A DNA stretch of 64,000 nucleotides from JAAUTG01 sp964458705 (GCA_964458705.1 CAYWKD010000017.1:1-64000); one strand, 5' to 3'; shown: positions 53,323-63,080, counted from the first letter of the stretch. The notes: generated from the letters alone by a model not told the origin. A program made the numbers and translations.

Positions 53323-56300
53323 ATGAAATTGCTTAAAAGGCTTGGACTATTTCTACTAATTATACTTGTCTTACTGATTGGTACTGCTATTGCTGTGCCT
53401 ATTATATTCAAAGATCAAATTACTGAATTTGCCAAAGCAAAAATTAACGATAATATCGAAGCAGTTGTTGATTTTGAATCTGCTGGACTATCTTTTTTCA
53501 GAAGTTTTCCCAACCTCAACTTCCGGTTAAATAACTTTTCAGTAGAAGGTCAAGACAATTTTGAAGGAACTACATTAGCAGCAGGAACGCATTTTGATCT
53601 GTCGGTTAATCCTTTTTCGATTATATACCCACCTATTGAAGTCAAGTCTGTTCAATTAGACCAACCTATTGTAGATGTTTATGTATTGGAAGATGGCAGC
53701 ACCAATTATGACATCTTCGGTGAAAGTGAAACAACTGCAGCATCAACGGATTATATTATCAATTTACAGTCTTATAAAATTAATGATGGTTCAATTGCCT
53801 ACATAGATAAAACACTTGGATTGAAGTCAAATCTAACGGGATTAAACCACAGCGGGAAAGGTAATTTTTCAACTTCCATTTTTGATTTAGATACTAAAAC
53901 TTCTATTGAGCACACCACAATAAGTTACGGTGGCATCACTTACTTGGACAGTGCCACTGTTGCTTTGAATGCAATTATTAATGCAGACTTGAACAATCAA
54001 AAATATACGATTAAGGAAAATGAATTATTTATCAATGAACTGCAACTAAATGTAGATGGCTACACACAATTGAATGAGGAAGATATTGAGTTGACTTGCT
54101 CTTTTAATGCACCTGAAAATGAATTCAAGCATTTACTTTCTCTACTGCCAAATGCTTATACAGAGGACTTTAGAAAAGTGAAAGCGAGTGGGCAATTCCA
54201 GTTCAATGGCACAATCGATGGAAAATACATAGCAGCTAAGGAGCGTTATCCAAGTTTTGTAGTCAATCTTGAAGTAAATAATGGAGATTTTCAATATCCT
54301 GATCTGCCAATGGGCATCACAGCTATCAACACTAAAGTCAATATTCGCAATCCAGGTGGTAGCTTGGATGCAACAATAGTAGATGCGGAAAATTTTGCAA
54401 TTAAGGTAGGTGGAGACCCTGTGGAGGGTTACCTAAAATTGAGTACTCCTCTTTCTGACCCCAATATTGATACTCGCATCAAAGGAGATTTGAATTTAGC
54501 CAATTTGGTAAAAGCCTACCCGATGGAAGGAGTACAAGAGTTAGCAGGTAGGGTTATTGCAGATGTTACTGCCAAGGCAAAAGAGTCTGATATTGAAAAG
54601 GGATTCTACGAAAAGGTCAATATTGCAGGAGAATTGAATATACAGGATGTACTGTACGTCAGCAATGATTTACCAAATGTAAGTATCAAAAATGCTAGTT
54701 TTCAATTCGCACCTTCTGCGGTAAATATCAACAAATTAGATGCTCGATTGGGCAAGAGCGATCTAATGGCATCAGGGAAGATTTATAATCCGCTTGCTTA
54801 TTTAGCTAAAGACCAAGTAGTTAAAGGCGAAATAAATATTCGTTCCAATTATTTTTTGGTGGATGAGTGGATGACGACTAGTGAAGAGGAAATAATTTCA
54901 AGCGACCAACCTAAGAAAGAAGAAAGTATCAGCGACCAGTTTGATCTAAATATCCAAGCAGATTTTAATGAAATAGATTACAGCACTTACAAATTGAGTA
55001 ACTTAATCGCAGATGCTAATATCACTGCTAACAACCTAAAGCTAAACAAGCTAGATACAAAAGTGAATGGAAGTGATCTTATTGCCTCAGGATCGGCTGC
55101 CAATCTTTACAATTTTATTTTTAATGACGGCTTGTTAACAGGTGCATTCAAACTAGATGCGAATATTTTTGACATCGACCAGTTGCTAGGGACAGCGTCT
55201 GAAATAGGAGACTCCATCAGTACAACATTTGAAGTACCTGATTATCGCTATGATTTAGATTTAGACGTAAATGCTAAAAAGGTGATTTACGCCCCTTATC
55301 AACTCAGCAATTTTACTGCCAAGGCTGATGTTACAGAAAACAAAGTTGGACTGCTTAATTTTGAAACCAACATTTTTGATGGTAATATCAGTGGAGATGG
55401 TGAAATTTATAACTATTTGGAATACGCATTAGCTGGGGATACTGTGCGCGGAACTTTTAATTTGAATTCAAAATTCTTAAACCTCAATTCTTTACTAGCT
55501 TCCGAAGAATATACATCAAATATTGGAGATAAAACGCCTGAACAAGCACAGCCAGAAGACCTAGAAGCTTACATTCTACCTAAGACATGGAACTTTAGTT
55601 TCAAAGGCAATTTAGACCAAGTGCTCTATACAGATATGAGCATCCGCAATATGACTGGCAATATCACTATTCAAAATGGCATATTGCTATTTGAAGATAC
55701 GCAAGGAGATATATTAGAGGGTAAAATGGTAGTAACGGGCGGATACGATACTTCTGATCCTGAGGCACCTAGTATGAATATTAAGCTAAACTTAGCAGCA
55801 ATTAGCTTTGCTTCCGCATTCAATACTTTTAATACGTTTAAAGAGCTTGCTCCGATTGGACAGTTTATTGATGGTAAGCTAACTACAGTCCTATTATTTT
55901 CTAGCGTGCTAGGTAAAGACATGATGCCCGATCTCAAAACGATCAATGCAGAAGGTTTCATCCAAACTTTTGATGCCATCGTAAAAAACTTTAAACCACT
56001 GCAAGAAGTTGGCAACCAGTTGCAAACAGATATTTTTGAATCAGTGCCATTAGATGATACAAAGAATTGGTTTACTGTAAAAGACGGTACAATTACGCTA
56101 GAAGAAGCCAATTTTAAACTAAAAGATATAGACCTAAAAGTAAGTGGTACGCATGGCTTAAATCAAGTAATGAAATATGAAATTGAAGCAGTCATTCCTC
56201 GTGAAAAACTGGGTAGCGCAGCAAATAAAGGATTGGGACTGCTCGAAAGTAAAGCTAAACAAGCAGGTCTAGATCTTTCAGCAGGAAGCCATGTAAAAAT

Positions 56301-56664
56301 GCGGATTGATCTTTCGGGTTCTATTACTAACCCTAAAGTAGGAATTACGCCGTTGGGGGTTGAGAATCAAACCTCTCTGAGCAAAACACTCGAAGATGAA
56401 GCAAATGAATCTTTAAAAGATTTAAAGGAAGAGGGTGGTAAAGAAATCAATAAACAGGTGAAAGAAAAAAAAGCACAGGCAGATTCTTTAATCACTCAAG
56501 CAGTAGATTCTACCAAAGCAGTCGTTCAACAACAAATTGATTCGCTAAAAAAGGAGACACAGCAAAAAACGAAAGAGGTAATTAATGAAAAGACAAAGGA
56601 AATTCAGGAACACTTAGAAAAGTTTAATCCATTCAAGAAAAAAAAATCAGGAAGTGGAGGATAG
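53323..56664 (+). CDS. AsmA-family inner-membrane-anchored protein
   Basis: 1113 residues. One N-terminal membrane span (LGLFLLIILVLLIGTAIAVP) and then the AsmA N-terminal pattern (INDNIEAVVDFESAGLSFFRSFPNLNFRLNNFSVEG), a very long series of beta-strand repeats in the periplasm, and an AsmA-like C-terminal region (KGNLDQVLYTDMSIRNMTGNITIQNGI, ...IDLKVSGTHGLNQVMKYEIEAVIP). The end is a charged coiled-coil-like tail rich in Lys, Glu and Gln (about residues 1035-1113) finishing FNPFKKKKSGSGG. Family proteins such as TamB and YhdP form hydrophobic grooves that move phospholipid to the outer membrane; that role is likely here. Confidence 0.92.
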   Translation: MKLLKRLGLFLLIILVLLIGTAIAVPIIFKDQITEFAKAKINDNIEAVVDFESAGLSFFRSFPNLNFRLNNFSVEGQDNFEGTTLAAGTHFDLSVNPFSIIYPPIEVKSVQLDQPIVDVYVLEDGSTNYDIFGESETTAASTDYIINLQSYKINDGSIAYIDKTLGLKSNLTGLNHSGKGNFSTSIFDLDTKTSIEHTTISYGGITYLDSATVALNAIINADLNNQKYTIKENELFINELQLNVDGYTQLNEEDIELTCSFNAPENEFKHLLSLLPNAYTEDFRKVKASGQFQFNGTIDGKYIAAKERYPSFVVNLEVNNGDFQYPDLPMGITAINTKVNIRNPGGSLDATIVDAENFAIKVGGDPVEGYLKLSTPLSDPNIDTRIKGDLNLANLVKAYPMEGVQELAGRVIADVTAKAKESDIEKGFYEKVNIAGELNIQDVLYVSNDLPNVSIKNASFQFAPSAVNINKLDARLGKSDLMASGKIYNPLAYLAKDQVVKGEINIRSNYFLVDEWMTTSEEEIISSDQPKKEESISDQFDLNIQADFNEIDYSTYKLSNLIADANITANNLKLNKLDTKVNGSDLIASGSAANLYNFIFNDGLLTGAFKLDANIFDIDQLLGTASEIGDSISTTFEVPDYRYDLDLDVNAKKVIYAPYQLSNFTAKADVTENKVGLLNFETNIFDGNISGDGEIYNYLEYALAGDTVRGTFNLNSKFLNLNSLLASEEYTSNIGDKTPEQAQPEDLEAYILPKTWNFSFKGNLDQVLYTDMSIRNMTGNITIQNGILLFEDTQGDILEGKMVVTGGYDTSDPEAPSMNIKLNLAAISFASAFNTFNTFKELAPIGQFIDGKLTTVLLFSSVLGKDMMPDLKTINAEGFIQTFDAIVKNFKPLQEVGNQLQTDIFESVPLDDTKNWFTVKDGTITLEEANFKLKDIDLKVSGTHGLNQVMKYEIEAVIPREKLGSAANKGLGLLESKAKQAGLDLSAGSHVKMRIDLSGSITNPKVGITPLGVENQTSLSKTLEDEANESLKDLKEEGGKEINKQVKEKKAQADSLITQAVDSTKAVVQQQIDSLKKETQQKTKEVINEKTKEIQEHLEKFNPFKKKKSGSGG

Positions 56665-56763
56665 AATACGTTAAATTAATTAGCTTCACTCGTGATTATT
56701 TGTCATTTAATAAATAAATCCAATAAACAGCTACCTTAGAACACTCAAATTATAAAAACGAGT

Positions 56764-57165
56764 ATGCTAGATTATCGCTACGTATATATATTCAAGGTGA
56801 AAAGTACGAATATGTACAAAATTGGAATCTCCAAAGACTGGCAAATTCGTAAAATTCAAATACAGGACTCAAAAAGATATAAGCTAAAACTGAGATTACT
56901 CATTGCGCTGCCACTCATCTTTGCAACTTATTTTGAAAAACGATTACATAAAAAATTTGAAAAGTACCGAAAACCGCTAAAAGGTGTTTCTGGTGGCACA
57001 GAGTTTTTTACCCTCAAAACTTATGATGGACACATAGGACTAAGAGGAGAATTATTGAAATATTTTTTCCTGCAATTACTAATTCTTACTTTTATTTTTG
57101 TTACTATCGGTATTAACTTATTGGGTATCAACTGGTACGATTACATTGAAGCCATGCTAAAATGA
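56764..57165 (+). CDS. GIY-YIG-like (T5orf172/Mug113) protein with a C-terminal membrane span
   Basis: 133 residues. The N-terminal ~90 residues have the degenerate GIY-YIG form VYIFKVKSTNMYKIGISKD...R, then YFEKRLHKKFEKYR (Glu/His/Lys of the later motifs) and GGTEFFTLK. A hydrophobic helix follows (about residues 97-125, FFLQLLILTFIFVTIGINLL), which is not usual for these nucleases. A short frame is present after it. DNA cleavage is possible but unproven. The next gene starts 31 bases on. Confidence 0.75.
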   Translation: MLDYRYVYIFKVKSTNMYKIGISKDWQIRKIQIQDSKRYKLKLRLLIALPLIFATYFEKRLHKKFEKYRKPLKGVSGGTEFFTLKTYDGHIGLRGELLKYFFLQLLILTFIFVTIGINLLGINWYDYIEAMLK

Positions 57166-57196
57166 CTTATTCCCTTCATTCAGTCAATCTACATTT

Positions 57197-58546
57197 TTGA
57201 ACTTAGATACTATTCAGCAACTACTCGATCGCGATACATTTTTACTAAAAGATGCTAGAGGTGTTGCCTTTCCTAAATACTGGTATGAACTGGAAGGAAA
57301 TGGTGAAATCGTCTGGGGAGTTTATCGCTCTAGCAAAAGTAGCGCTCAAACAGTATTGGACTTACGCTACGAACAACCTGCTACTCGATGTACTTGCCGA
57401 AGTCGAAAAAAGGTTTGCAAACATGGATTAGCGTTGATCTTAATGTTGCTAGAATATGCTGATGCTTTTAAGGTAGTTCAGGAAATTCCATCCGAAATAA
57501 AAGAGTGGTTAGATCGTCGGGAAAGTCGTTTAGTGCCTAAAGAGAGAACCCAAGAAGAAGAGTATCAGCTTCGAGCAATTCGTGAAAAAAGTTGGAACAA
57601 GCGGCTGCTGCAAATGTCTAAAGGATTACAAGAGTTGGAATTATGGCTGCACGATGTAATGCAGGAGGGATTAGCTGCTCTATATAATCGTCCTAGCAGC
57701 TACTGGAAAGAGTGGTCAAGTCATCTAGTCAATGCGAAATTGGGAAGGCTTGCTAAGCGTATCCAACACCTAGCTCTTCTCAAAAATCAAGCAGAATGGA
57801 ATGAACAACTACTATCAGAATTAGGAGATATATATTTGATTATCAAAGGATTCAGTAATATTGAAACTTTACCTATTGAGTTAAAATATGAATTATTTAA
57901 TGCAATCGGAGTAAATACAAAGAAACAGGAACTATTAGAAACGGAAGGTATAAAAGATCACTGGCGTATTCTTGCTCAACATCAAGGCAAAGAAGAGAAA
58001 CTTATCTATCAAAGAACTTGGCTATGGGGATCGAATACCAATCAATTTGCGCTATTGCTTGACTTTGCTTGGGGACAAGAACCTTTTGAATATCAATGGA
58101 TAGTTGGATCAAATATAGAAGCAAGTCTAGTTTATTATCCTAGCCATTTTCTTCAAAGAGCTTTAGTTCAAGATTTTCAATACAAGGAGGCTAAAATCCA
58201 TGTTAGTGGCTATGCTGATGTAGTTACTTTTCTACTTGATTACGAGCAAGCAATCGCCAAAAATCCTTGGCTAACTGTCTTTCCTGCTTTTTTTGAAGAA
58301 GTTATTCTACTCCTCCAAGATGAATCTCTATATCTGATTGATCGTTCAGGAACACAAATTCCTTGTACTACTTCATCCGAAATAATAAATTGGCAAATAG
58401 TTGCATCTAGCGGAGGAAATGCTATTCACGTTTTTGGAGAATGGAATAGTAAACAATTTACAGTACTTGGTACTGAAAAAGAGGGGCGTTGGATTGATTA
58501 TTCTATCTATATTTCAAGAAACGAAAATCAATGGTATGGAAGATAA
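57197..58546 (+). CDS. SWIM zinc-finger protein
   Basis: 449 residues from a TTG start at 57197; no ATG or GTG nearby gives a better frame. The SWIM finger is CTCRSRKKVCKHGLAL (Cys65, Cys67, Cys74, His76; C-x-C-x6-C-x-H), which binds zinc and often DNA or protein. The rest is helical, rich in Trp and charged residues, without another known motif. In other Bacteroidota such SWIM genes sit beside DUF5691, MoxR-ATPase and VWA genes; none of these is in the window, so this copy seems to act alone. 31 bases after the GIY-YIG gene. Confidence 0.85.
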   Translation: MNLDTIQQLLDRDTFLLKDARGVAFPKYWYELEGNGEIVWGVYRSSKSSAQTVLDLRYEQPATRCTCRSRKKVCKHGLALILMLLEYADAFKVVQEIPSEIKEWLDRRESRLVPKERTQEEEYQLRAIREKSWNKRLLQMSKGLQELELWLHDVMQEGLAALYNRPSSYWKEWSSHLVNAKLGRLAKRIQHLALLKNQAEWNEQLLSELGDIYLIIKGFSNIETLPIELKYELFNAIGVNTKKQELLETEGIKDHWRILAQHQGKEEKLIYQRTWLWGSNTNQFALLLDFAWGQEPFEYQWIVGSNIEASLVYYPSHFLQRALVQDFQYKEAKIHVSGYADVVTFLLDYEQAIAKNPWLTVFPAFFEEVILLLQDESLYLIDRSGTQIPCTTSSEIINWQIVASSGGNAIHVFGEWNSKQFTVLGTEKEGRWIDYSIYISRNENQWYGR

Positions 58547-58993
58547 AAAAGCCCTGCCAACAAACAATCAGGTGACAGAGCCAAAATCTGAATTAGTATG
58601 ATTCTTTTATAACTATTCTTATAGCTTTACTTACTATTGGACGTAGCTACAACTTCATTTGTTACAACCAATCACTATTATTATAATAGATGCAAATATG
58701 GAACGCTTAGTTGTAGATATACTGAAAAGAAAGTGTTAATCTTTTTGCTACTAGCTCCTAAGTTTAACCTTTTACAAGAAAAAACTTAATAAAAGGGATA
58801 TTGCATCACTTACTGTATGATAATCAATACTTTAATAGCGAAATGTAATTTATTTTATTGTCTCTTCTCTTTTCTAATGAGCCAGATGCTAAAAATCATA
58901 GCTTGAAGAATTAATTACACCGAAAATATAATGTATCTTTGCAAGTAATTAATTGTCTAAATTGCACAAGCTGCCAGCATAAATTCAAGTCTT
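58547..58993. other. 447-base spacer upstream of the cysteine synthase gene
   Basis: No coding region, tRNA or strong hairpin was seen. The only regulatory signal I can support is a TAnnTTTG -7 element at 58934-58941, listed separately. Confidence 0.6.
58934..58941 (+). promoter_or_regulatory. Candidate -7 promoter element of the cysteine synthase gene
   Basis: TATCTTTG matches TAnnTTTG exactly, 52 bases upstream of the ATG. The partner is imperfect: TTA at 58911-58913, with a 20-base spacer, in place of TTG. Confidence 0.55.
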
Positions 58994-60028
58994 ATGGAAG
59001 TTAAAACATGCAATTCTATCCTTGAAGTAATCGGTAATACGCCTTTAATTAAGTTGAACAATGTAACTGAATCTATATCAGCAACTGTTTATGCAAAAGT
59101 AGAAGGTCTCAATCCTGGACTTTCTGCTAAAGACCGTATTGCATTATATATGATTGAAAAGGCAGAGGAAAGTGGGCAACTAAAGCCTGGAGGTACAATA
59201 ATTGAAGCAACGTCTGGAAATACAGGTTTTGGCATTGCGATGGTTAGTGCAGTAAAAGGATATAGTTGTATTCTTTGTACCAAGAAAAAAACCTCTAAAG
59301 AAAAAATACAAGCCTTGGAAGCGATGGGTGCTAAGGTGATTATTTGTCCTTCTGTTGGAGCAGATGATCCACGCTCCTACTACAACACTGCCAAAAGGCT
59401 AAACAAAGAAACACCAAATTCTATCTACCTCAATCAGAACTTTGACATGGGCAATGCTGATGCTCATTATCACACAACAGGTCCTGAAATTTGGGCACAA
59501 ACAGAAGGAAAGGTAACGCACTATGTTGCTTGTGTAGGTACAGGCGGTACAATTTCTGGCACTGGGCGCTACCTAAAAGATCAAAATCCTAATGTACAGG
59601 TAATCGGAGTAGATGCCTATGGCTCTGTGCTTTCAAAATACCATGCAACTCAGGAATTTGACGAAAAAGAAATTAAACCATATCAAGTAGAAGGACTTGG
59701 CAAGACTATTATTCCGGGCAATGTTCAATTTGAGCTGATTGACCGTTTCATAAAAGTAAACGATTATGATAGTGCCTTATGTGCTAGGAAACTTGCCAAA
59801 GAAGAAGGGCTATTTGTTGGATATTCTAGTGGCTCTGCTCTAAAAGCTGTGTTGGAACTAGGAAAAGACCTTACGAAAGAGGATGTGGTGGTCGTGCTTT
59901 TTTCAGATCATGGCAGTAAATACTTAGGAAAAATTTATAACGATGCTTGGATGGACGAGCAGTTTTGCGGTAATCAAAAACAAGGACGCATCCAGTCAAT
60001 GGATAAGCAATATCGAAAAATAGCCTAG
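58994..60028 (+). CDS. PLP-dependent cysteine synthase / cystathionine beta-synthase family enzyme
   Basis: 344 residues. It should make cysteine from O-acetylserine and sulfide, or cystathionine from serine and homocysteine. Motifs: EVIGNTPLIKLN, LSAKDR with the PLP Lys46, EATSGNTGFGIAM (phosphate and substrate loop), CVGTGGTISGTGRYLK, GLGKTIIPGN and EGLFVGYSSGSALKA. The loop reads SAKDR where the family mostly has SVKDR. The C-terminus is longer than CysK (about 310) by ~30 residues and has no CBS pair. Which of the two reactions dominates cannot be decided from the sequence. Confidence 0.92.
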   Translation: MEVKTCNSILEVIGNTPLIKLNNVTESISATVYAKVEGLNPGLSAKDRIALYMIEKAEESGQLKPGGTIIEATSGNTGFGIAMVSAVKGYSCILCTKKKTSKEKIQALEAMGAKVIICPSVGADDPRSYYNTAKRLNKETPNSIYLNQNFDMGNADAHYHTTGPEIWAQTEGKVTHYVACVGTGGTISGTGRYLKDQNPNVQVIGVDAYGSVLSKYHATQEFDEKEIKPYQVEGLGKTIIPGNVQFELIDRFIKVNDYDSALCARKLAKEEGLFVGYSSGSALKAVLELGKDLTKEDVVVVLFSDHGSKYLGKIYNDAWMDEQFCGNQKQGRIQSMDKQYRKIA

Positions 60029-60053
60029 CTCAGATAAAGTTACAATTTATATA

Positions 60054-60087
60054 AAATGGGCTACTTTCCTATGATAGTAGCCCATTT
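60054..60087. terminator. 12-bp hairpin after the cysteine synthase gene
   Basis: AAATGGGCTACT (60054-60065) pairs perfectly with AGTAGCCCATTT (60076-60087), followed by CCTTTT on the plus strand. It lies between the convergent stops of the cysteine synthase and sucD genes and probably serves both. Confidence 0.85.
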
Positions 60088-60168
60088 CCTTTTGCAGTAA
60101 TAATTGATAACCACATCTGAATCAAGATTCAAATAGAAGGCTTTAAGTCTTAACCGAGGCGAGCTATA

Positions 60169-61041
60169 TTATTTTTTTAGCACAGTAGCCATGGTTGCTC
60201 CAATCGTAGCGGGAGACTTCACAACATGAATGCCACACTCTTCCATGATCTTCATCTTTGCTTCGGCAGTATCCTCATGCCCTCCAACAATAGCACCTGC
60301 ATGCCCCATCTTACGGCCTTTTGGTGCAGTTTGACCGGCAATGAAACCTACTACTGGCTTAGTGCCATTATCTTTGATCCAACGAGCTGCCTCTGCTTCC
60401 ATTCCACCTCCAATCTCACCAATCATGATAATACCTTCTGTTTCAGGATCGTTCATCAATAGCTCAACTGCCTCTTTAGTAGTTGTTCCAACAATTGGAT
60501 CACCACCAATTCCAATACAAGTAGATTGACCAAGTCCCGCCTTTGTTACCTGATCTACTGCCTCATAAGTCAGCGTACCAGAGCGAGATACAATACCAAT
60601 TGTACCTTTATTATGGATAAAGCCCGGCATGATACCTACTTTAGCTTCATCTGGCGTCATCACACCTGGGCAGTTTGGTCCGATCAGACGACAATCACGC
60701 TCGTCAATGTAAGCCTTCGCTTTTACCATGTCTTGCACAGGAATACCTTCGGTGATGCAAATAATCACTTTGATTCCAGCATCAGCAGCTTCCATAATTG
60801 CATCAGCAGCAAATGGTGGCGGCACAAAAATAATTGAAACGTCTGCGCCAGCTTTTTCCACGGCTTCTGATACTGTGTTGAATACAGGGAGGTCAAGGTG
60901 TGTAGTTCCGCCTTTGCCTGGCGTTACACCACCGACAACATTTGTGCCATATTCGATCATTTGACTGGCATGAAAAGAACCTTCTTTACCAGTGAACCCT
61001 TGCACTATAATTTTAGAATCTTTATTTACTAAAACGGACAT
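60169..61041 (-). CDS. sucD: Succinate-CoA ligase (ADP/GDP-forming) alpha subunit
   Basis: 290 residues, the usual length. TCA-cycle enzyme interconverting succinyl-CoA and succinate with nucleotide phosphorylation. Visible: VQGFTGKEGSFHASQMIEYG, CoA-binding GGVTPGKGGTTHLDLPVF, LIGPNCPGVMTP, SRSGTLTYEAV, IGIGGDPIVGT and the phosphohistidine region KMGHAGAIVGG (His247). The beta subunit gene is not adjacent. It is downstream of the FtsB-like gene by 65 bases. Confidence 0.97.
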   Translation of the reverse strand: MSVLVNKDSKIIVQGFTGKEGSFHASQMIEYGTNVVGGVTPGKGGTTHLDLPVFNTVSEAVEKAGADVSIIFVPPPFAADAIMEAADAGIKVIICITEGIPVQDMVKAKAYIDERDCRLIGPNCPGVMTPDEAKVGIMPGFIHNKGTIGIVSRSGTLTYEAVDQVTKAGLGQSTCIGIGGDPIVGTTTKEAVELLMNDPETEGIIMIGEIGGGMEAEAARWIKDNGTKPVVGFIAGQTAPKGRKMGHAGAIVGGHEDTAEAKMKIMEECGIHVVKSPATIGATMATVLKK

Positions 61042-61064
61042 TTTTTATTAAATTGAGAATTAAT

Positions 61065-61100
61065 AATTACAAATTGTTATCGTCTGCACAATTCGTAATT
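61065..61100 (-). other. Hairpin between the FtsB-like gene and sucD
   Basis: AATTACAAATTGT (61065-61077) pairs with ACAATTCGTAATT (61088-61100) with one mismatch and a 10-base loop. It is in the 65-base spacer between two genes transcribed the same way, so it may separate their expression. It lacks a T-run. Confidence 0.4.
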
Positions 61101-61106
61101 CATAAT

Positions 61107-61421
61107 TTATTTATTGCTTTCTTCTACAATTACAAAGACCTCCTCATTGGAACGCTTCATAAAATATTTTTCTCTGGCAAATTTTTCTACATCTTGATCC
61201 AAATCCATGCGGTCTTGTCGCACTTCTCCTATCTTTTTTTCAAAGTATTCATTTTCTGCTTCCAACTTGACTTTTGTTTTGGATAAATGCCACTGTGTGA
61301 AAACGTCGTGCTTATCAAAGAAAACAATCCATACCAAAAATAAGATTGTTACGATCACATACCGACTCCTCAGTGGTTTCGGAATGCGCTGCTGCAATAT
61401 TTGAAGTGGATTTTTTGCCAT
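61107..61421 (-). CDS. FtsB/DivIC-family septum formation initiator
   Basis: 104 residues. A basic cytoplasmic start (PKPLRSRYV), one membrane span (about residues 22-36, VIVTILFLVWIVFFD) and a coiled coil (about 46-80, LSKTKVKLEAENEYFEKKI) ending with FAREKYFMKRSNEEVFVIVEE, the DivIC/FtsB end motif. It should bridge FtsL and FtsQ in the divisome. It follows eno by 66 bases on the same strand, the classical eno-ftsB order also seen in Proteobacteria. Confidence 0.9.
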   Translation of the reverse strand: MAKNPLQILQQRIPKPLRSRYVIVTILFLVWIVFFDKHDVFTQWHLSKTKVKLEAENEYFEKKIGEVRQDRMDLDQDVEKFAREKYFMKRSNEEVFVIVEESNK

Positions 61422-61487
61422 TTTACTTAACTTTTTATTCTGTTAGAAGCTGAATCCTTAAGGTGACCAACACTTTTTGATTAGTAA

Positions 61488-62771
61488 TTACTTTCTCAAA
61501 AGGGCTTTACCTGGATAAATAGCTATATCGCCCAATTCCTCTTCGATGCGAAGTAATTGGTTATATTTAGCGATACGATCAGAGCGAGAGGCAGAACCCG
61601 TCTTGATTTGACCAGTATTTAATGCTACTGCCAAGTCGGCAATTGTCGTATCTTCTGTTTCACCTGAGCGATGACTCATCACGCTTGTAAAGCCATTTCT
61701 ATTCGCTAAATTTACGGCATTTATAGTTTCTGTCAAAGTGCCAATCTGATTTACTTTTATTAAAATAGAATTTGCCGACTTTTCATCGATGCCTCTTTGT
61801 AAGCGCTTCACATTAGTTACAAATAAATCATCCCCTACTAACTGTATTTTATTTCCAACAGAAGCGGTTAGTTTACTCCATCCTGACCAGTCATCTTCAT
61901 CCAAACCATCCTCAATTGATAAGATTGGGTATTTATTACACCAGTCTGTCCAATAGGACACCATTTCATCAGAAGTTAGCTTCTCCCCTGTTGAGAAATG
62001 CAAGTGATAAACGCCTTCTTCTGCATTATAAAACTCAGAGGCTGCCGCATCCATTGCAATCATAATCTCTTCGCCCGGCTTATAACCTGCTTTTTCAATA
62101 GCCATCATCACTGTATCAATCGCTTCCACATTCGACTTTAGATTGGGGGCAAATCCACCTTCATCCCCTACGTTCGTGGAGTGTCCCATACTTTTCAGTA
62201 CTTCCTTTAGATTATGGAATACCTCTGTACCCCATCTCAATCCTTCAGAGAAAGATGTGGCACCGACTGGCATAATCATAAATTCTTGAAAATCAATACT
62301 ATTATCAGCATGCTTCCCACCATTCAAGATATTCATCAATGGAACAGGTAGCGTATTTGCAGCCACGCCACCAATGTAACGATACAAAGGCTGATCCAAC
62401 TCTAACGCTGCTGCTTTTGCTACCGCCAACGAGACACCTAAAATAGCATTTGCACCAAATTTTGCTTTATTATCAGTACCATCTAATTCTAGCATGACGT
62501 GATCGAGTGCAGTCTGATCAAAAACGTTTGCACCAATCAACTCATCCGCAATCACTTCGTTCACATTCTGTACCGCTCTTGAAACACCTTTTCCCATATA
62601 GTGATCGCCTCCATCTCTCAATTCTACTGCTTCGTATTTACCCGTAGATGCCCCAGAGGGAACAGCCGCCCTTCCAACTATGCCACTCTCTGTCATTACT
62701 TCTACTTCAACAGTAGGATTACCTCTTGAGTCTAATATTTGTCGCGCTTTAATATCCAAGATGATACTCAT
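61488..62771 (-). CDS. eno: Enolase
   Basis: 427 residues. Glycolytic interconversion of 2-phosphoglycerate and phosphoenolpyruvate. Motifs: ILDSRGNPTVEVEV, PSGASTGKYEAVELRDG, NILNGGKHADNSIDFQEFMIMP, LSIEDGLDEDDWSGW, LVGDDLFVTN, ILIKVNQIGTLTET and MSHRSGETEDTTIADLAVAL. Complete, with the start 16 bases from the N gap. Its true upstream region is interrupted by the gap, but see the repeat entry. Confidence 0.97.
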   Translation of the reverse strand: MSIILDIKARQILDSRGNPTVEVEVMTESGIVGRAAVPSGASTGKYEAVELRDGGDHYMGKGVSRAVQNVNEVIADELIGANVFDQTALDHVMLELDGTDNKAKFGANAILGVSLAVAKAAALELDQPLYRYIGGVAANTLPVPLMNILNGGKHADNSIDFQEFMIMPVGATSFSEGLRWGTEVFHNLKEVLKSMGHSTNVGDEGGFAPNLKSNVEAIDTVMMAIEKAGYKPGEEIMIAMDAAASEFYNAEEGVYHLHFSTGEKLTSDEMVSYWTDWCNKYPILSIEDGLDEDDWSGWSKLTASVGNKIQLVGDDLFVTNVKRLQRGIDEKSANSILIKVNQIGTLTETINAVNLANRNGFTSVMSHRSGETEDTTIADLAVALNTGQIKTGSASRSDRIAKYNQLLRIEEELGDIAIYPGKALLRK

Positions 62772-62942
62772 AATTGTTTATGTTTATNNNNNNNNNNNNN
62801 NNNNNNNNNNNNNNNNNNNNNNNNNNNNNNNNNNNNNNNNNNNNNNNNNNNNNNNNNNNNNNNNNNNNNNNNNNNNNNNNNNNNNNNTAATATTTGTCGC
62901 GCTTTAATATCCAAGATGATACTCATAATTGTTTATGTTTAT
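62733..62942. repeat. Exact 55-base repeat flanking a 100-N scaffold gap
   Basis: Bases 62733-62787 (start of eno and its upstream, from TAATATTTGTCGCG to GTTTATGTTTAT) recur unchanged at 62888-62942, with exactly 100 Ns (62788-62887) between. A 55-base overlap at a contig junction is what a k=55 de Bruijn assembler leaves behind. The gap is therefore very probably false: the repeat should be collapsed to one copy and the real sequence continues at 62943. Confidence 0.9.
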
Positions 62943-63080
62943 AGTTTATTTTTTATCAAATTGACAAACTTCAATATTTTATTTAATCAAATTATTTAAT
63001 TGCTATTATATGTTATATATTAAGTTCATCATCTCTTTTCTGTTGTTAGTTACCAATATAACAATAAGCATACGATAAAA

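Noticed and set aside
58547..58993. tRNA or small RNA gene in the spacer before cysteine synthase
   Set aside because: No cloverleaf or strong stem was found.
62680..62999. Reading frames running across the N-run
   Set aside because: They exist only because Ns are translated as X; the region is an assembly junction.
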